Assembly (NCBI GenBank): GCA_031553565.1
Contig: JAVBLK010000035.1
Span: 5,144-69,143 of the forward strand
Reading direction: 5' to 3'
DNA: 64,000 nucleotides
Source: JAVBLK01 sp031553565
GTDB lineage: Bacteria; Bacillota; Clostridia; Christensenellales; DUVY01
Shown: positions 61,592 to 64,000 of the stretch, in pieces
How the letters are laid out: the number at the start of each line of letters is the position of its first letter
How positions within the stretch are numbered: the stretch's first letter is position 1
Made by a program: the position numbers and the translations under genes
Notes under the pieces: generated by a model
What the model was told of the DNA's origin: nothing
Seen by the model: the letters and a program-made list of their open reading frames with translations, nothing else
Database searches by the model: none

Positions 61592-63526
61592 ATGAAATAT
61601 CAAATTAAAGCTAAAAATTTACGTCTTGCTTTTTTTTGTGCGCTTTTCATTTGCGCGGCGTTTTTTTCCGGTGCTGCGCTTTTTTCGGGAGGGCCGGGCG
61701 GCGGGGTCGCCGTCTTCGCGGACCCCGTAATTCCGGCATGCGATTTTAAGTTTACGGTTTTGCGGGGCGAAACGGGCTTTTATGCGGAGGGGTACGCGTC
61801 GGTTGCGCCGGGGACTGCTGTCAATATCCCTGAAACCGCGACCGTCCAGGCGGTCATAGACGCGATAGACCTGGGCAGAGGGGCCGCGGTCAAGGGCATA
61901 TGTTTCGGCGCCGCAGGGAGTACGCTGGACATCGGCGCCGAAACCGCTCTTTTCAAAAACGGGGTATATATTGTGTCTGGCGGGATAAGATCGGCGGCGC
62001 AGAACGTGGTTAAAACAGACAACGCGGCGACTGTATATCTGGATATGACGGGCGGCGGCATAGAAACCGGAATTTACAGGGCAGTCGAGAACGACGGCGG
62101 AAGCACCCTGAACGTTATATCGGGTACTTTCATCGCCGGTACCGTGATCTGGAACACTGAAGGCACCGTGAACATATACGGGGGCGAGCTTACTTCACAC
62201 AATTACCAGGCTGTGCTGAACAACACGCTGGGGAAGCTGAATATATACGGGGGAAAGCTGGAAAACACGTGTGACAATTTTCTTTCATTCGGGGTCAGGA
62301 ACGATACCGGCGGCGACGTATATATCAGCGGCGGCACAATCAAAGTATTTACAGGCGTTACGATCAGGAACGATATAGGGAAGCTGGAAATTACCGGCGG
62401 TCATTTTATCTCTTCCGCGCGTGTTATTGACAATTATAACTGCGATATCTTTATTTCGGGCGGGTTATTCGAAGCCGACAGCAACGCCGTTTACAATTCG
62501 CAAGGGTATACGGTCAATATTTCCGGCGGAACGATCAGGTCAAAAAGAGTAGGGATTTCAAATGCAAAGGGCCTGATCAATATCACCGGCGGCACGGTGG
62601 AGTCGATTGCAGAGCCAGACGTGATTGGTGCCTGCGCGATCTTTAACGGCTTAGCGGGAAGTAAAACTGTGATAGACGAGACCGATAAAGCGAATAACCC
62701 TACGGTGATAACAGGCGCAAATAGTTTACCTGGGCAAGGCACGATATATATCAGCGCCGCGAACGGGGATCATCCGGTGCTGAGCATATTGGGCGGCACC
62801 GTTACGAACAGCTCGGGCGGTAATGTCATCAAGCGGCAGGCGGGCAATGCGGAAAACGCCGTCGTCGAAATCGGCGCTCCGGCCGTATTTAATGAAAGCG
62901 CAGGCATCGGCCGTAAATATAACGGTACGGCGTCAAGCATTTCGGCATCCGCCGCAAGCGCAATTACCGGCGCGACGCTTTCATACCAGTGGGAGAAGGA
63001 CGGCGCGGACGTGCAGGGCGCGGCGGCCGCCGCGATTTCTGTCACCGGCGTTCCGGACAGCGGGACATACAAGCTGAAGGCAAAGGCGTCGTTTTGCGGC
63101 TTCGTGTCGGAATGGGGATATTCGCAAGGCATTAACGTTACAATAACCAGGGCCGCGGCGGGCGGCGGAACGGTTTCGATCGGCGGCTGGCGCTCCGGAA
63201 AGGACCCGGCGGCGCCGGAATTGCATGACGTGCCGTCCGCCTACACCGACCCGGTATTTGAATATAAGAAAAAGGGCGCGCCCGACGGCGAATATTCAAT
63301 CGATATCCCTACAGAGCCGGGCGATTACACAGTGCGCGCAAGGTTCAACGATATGGATAATTATGCCGGTTTCGTAACGCCGGGCTTCGATTTCACGATA
63401 AAAAATTCTATTTCCGGCGGCGCGGTCGCAGGTATAGTCATCGGCGCGGCCGCAGTCCTGGGGTTGGGCGCCTTTGCGGTATATTGGTTTGTTATACGGA
63501 AAAAGAAAATGGCCCGGTCTGTTTGA
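61592..63526 (+). CDS. secreted beta-helix surface protein with Ig-like module and C-terminal membrane anchor
   Basis: 644 aa from the ATG at 61592 (GGAGGG upstream). A hydrophobic N-terminal segment (LAFFCALFICAAFFSGAALF) acts as signal peptide. From about 130 to 400 runs a series of short beta-strand coils with ISGGT/ITGGT motifs (DVYISGGTIKVF, LEITGGHFISS, INITGGTVESIA), as in right-handed parallel beta-helix proteins. Residues ~450-510 (LSYQWEKDGADVQGAAAAAI) form an Ig-like module, followed by a second beta domain. One membrane helix (IVIGAAAVLGLGAFAVYWFV) and a Lys/Arg stop-transfer end it; no LPXTG. Possibly a glycan-binding surface protein. Confidence 0.75.
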   Translation: MKYQIKAKNLRLAFFCALFICAAFFSGAALFSGGPGGGVAVFADPVIPACDFKFTVLRGETGFYAEGYASVAPGTAVNIPETATVQAVIDAIDLGRGAAVKGICFGAAGSTLDIGAETALFKNGVYIVSGGIRSAAQNVVKTDNAATVYLDMTGGGIETGIYRAVENDGGSTLNVISGTFIAGTVIWNTEGTVNIYGGELTSHNYQAVLNNTLGKLNIYGGKLENTCDNFLSFGVRNDTGGDVYISGGTIKVFTGVTIRNDIGKLEITGGHFISSARVIDNYNCDIFISGGLFEADSNAVYNSQGYTVNISGGTIRSKRVGISNAKGLINITGGTVESIAEPDVIGACAIFNGLAGSKTVIDETDKANNPTVITGANSLPGQGTIYISAANGDHPVLSILGGTVTNSSGGNVIKRQAGNAENAVVEIGAPAVFNESAGIGRKYNGTASSISASAASAITGATLSYQWEKDGADVQGAAAAAISVTGVPDSGTYKLKAKASFCGFVSEWGYSQGINVTITRAAAGGGTVSIGGWRSGKDPAAPELHDVPSAYTDPVFEYKKKGAPDGEYSIDIPTEPGDYTVRARFNDMDNYAGFVTPGFDFTIKNSISGGAVAGIVIGAAAVLGLGAFAVYWFVIRKKKMARSV

Positions 63527-63628
63527 CGTAAAATCCGTCCGCCAAAGAAAAAAGCTGCTGACATCCTGCAAAAAAAGTAGATTCTACGCCATGGACGTTT
63601 ACCGACAAGGAATTCTGGTATACTAAAA

Positions 63629-63654
63629 AAACTCCCAGCGAAAGTTGGGAGTTT
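63629..63654. terminator. hairpin with GAAA loop, terminator-like on the minus strand
   Basis: AAACTCCCAGC-GAAA-GTTGGGAGTTT, 11 bp stem including one G-U pair. A T7 run follows on the minus strand. It stands just before the IS1-like ORF. Confidence 0.5.
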
Positions 63655-63670
63655 AGGAGTGGACAAATTA

Positions 63671-63700
63671 TTGGACATATAAACTAATATATGATAAACT
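63671..63700 (+). promoter_or_regulatory. promoter of the IS1-like ORF, leaderless
   Basis: TTGGAC, 18 bp, TAAACT; six bases later is the ATG, so no leader or Shine-Dalgarno. Confidence 0.5.
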
Positions 63701-63706
63701 GTAGGT

Positions 63707-63985
63707 ATGGAAAAAGAAGGGATAATAAAATGTCCGCGGTGCGGCGGGTTAGTAGTGAACAGCGGTAAAACAGAATACGGTTCTCAAAGGAAACTTTGTA
63801 CGGAATGCGGTAAAAGGTTTACGCCCAACCCCAAAAAGAAAGGCTACCCAAAAGAAGTGCGCGACCAAGCGATTAAGCTGCACTTTGCAGGCGCAAGCGG
63901 TCGGACTGTGGGAAATATAATGGGGATGAGTAAGGCCAATGTATACAATTGGGTAAAAAAAATCCCAAGCGATGTGGATAAGTGA
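63707..63985 (+). mobile_element. IS1-like InsA-type transposase reading frame, element cut by window end
   Basis: 92 aa. Zinc-ribbon CPRCGGLVVNSGK...CTECGKRF and a helix-turn-helix with VRDQAIKLHFAGASGRTVGN and MGMSKANVYNWVK match InsA of IS1 family elements in order and length (InsA of IS1 is 91 aa). The frame ends TGA at 63983-63985. A run of eight A at 63955-63962 lies near the end, where IS1 uses an A-run for -1 frameshifting; here the -1 frame meets TAA at 63979-63981, but the +1 frame stays open to the end of the window with an ATG at 63972. The catalytic half is not visible. Confidence 0.7.
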
Positions 63986-64000
63986 TTTAACGCTTAAAGA

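Overview
The window looks like chromosome from an anaerobic, low-to-mid GC member of the Clostridia (Firmicutes), probably an uncultured host-associated lineage. The evidence is a complete Rnf ferredoxin:NAD+ oxidoreductase set, a T-box leader in front of branched-chain amino acid genes, a YtxC-type sporulation-related gene, a DUF421/DUF4363 pair, strong Shine-Dalgarno sites, and UUG starts. I cannot place it to genus. No rRNA, tRNA, CRISPR array, prophage or replication origin is visible. Most genes are on the + strand, so replication probably runs left to right.

Layout. 1-9.9 kb: a VTT membrane protein, dxs, a TM2 protein, pyk, a very large anchored surface protein and two half-size TSUP permeases. 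10.3-17.3 kb: rnfC-D-G-E-A-B, with an oversized RnfG and repeats in several gaps. 17.3-26.6 kb: a Sel1 protein, Ppx/GppA, two zinc-ribbon membrane proteins, a solitary MreB-like protein, a DUF6508-like protein, a uracil-DNA-glycosylase-fold protein and YtxC. 26.6-38.1 kb (minus strand): ilvB-ilvN-ilvD-leuA-cimA-leuC-leuD-leuB behind a T-box; ilvC is missing and ilvE lies at 48.9 kb. 38.2-50.9 kb: esterase, guaB, an aldo/keto reductase with a PflX-like radical SAM enzyme, hflX, a CBS protein, ppa, an aminotransferase, tyrS, ilvE and an APH-fold kinase. 51-64 kb: a DUF4363/DUF421 pair, a GT8-PlsC-CrtO-like group, a lipoprotein, pheST, a stand-alone 5'-3' exonuclease, a beta-helix surface protein and the start of an IS1-like element.

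The most unusual content is between the genes. At least eight families of short structured repeats fill the gaps. Family A is a ~165 bp foldback element with ~18 bp terminal inverted repeats and TA ends. It has eight near full-length copies and three degraded ones, all eleven on the same DNA strand whatever the gene direction. Family C (~120 bp) does the opposite: all six copies lie just downstream of a gene in the sense orientation of that gene, and its long stem keeps pairing through compensatory changes. A tandem pair (family E) sits between rnfA and rnfB; its stems also covary, and its last stem ends at the rnfB ribosome-binding site. Families A, C and E look like selected structures rather than decayed DNA and are the best candidates here for something undescribed.

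A second theme is translation start. Most genes have good Shine-Dalgarno sites, but several (pheS, the UDG-fold gene, the TM2 gene, the IS1-like ORF, nearly dxs) have a -10 box so close to the start codon that their mRNAs should be leaderless or almost so. Together the genes cover energy conservation (Rnf), isoleucine/valine/leucine synthesis through citramalate, isoprenoid entry, GTP synthesis, two aminoacyl-tRNA synthetases and the cell surface.
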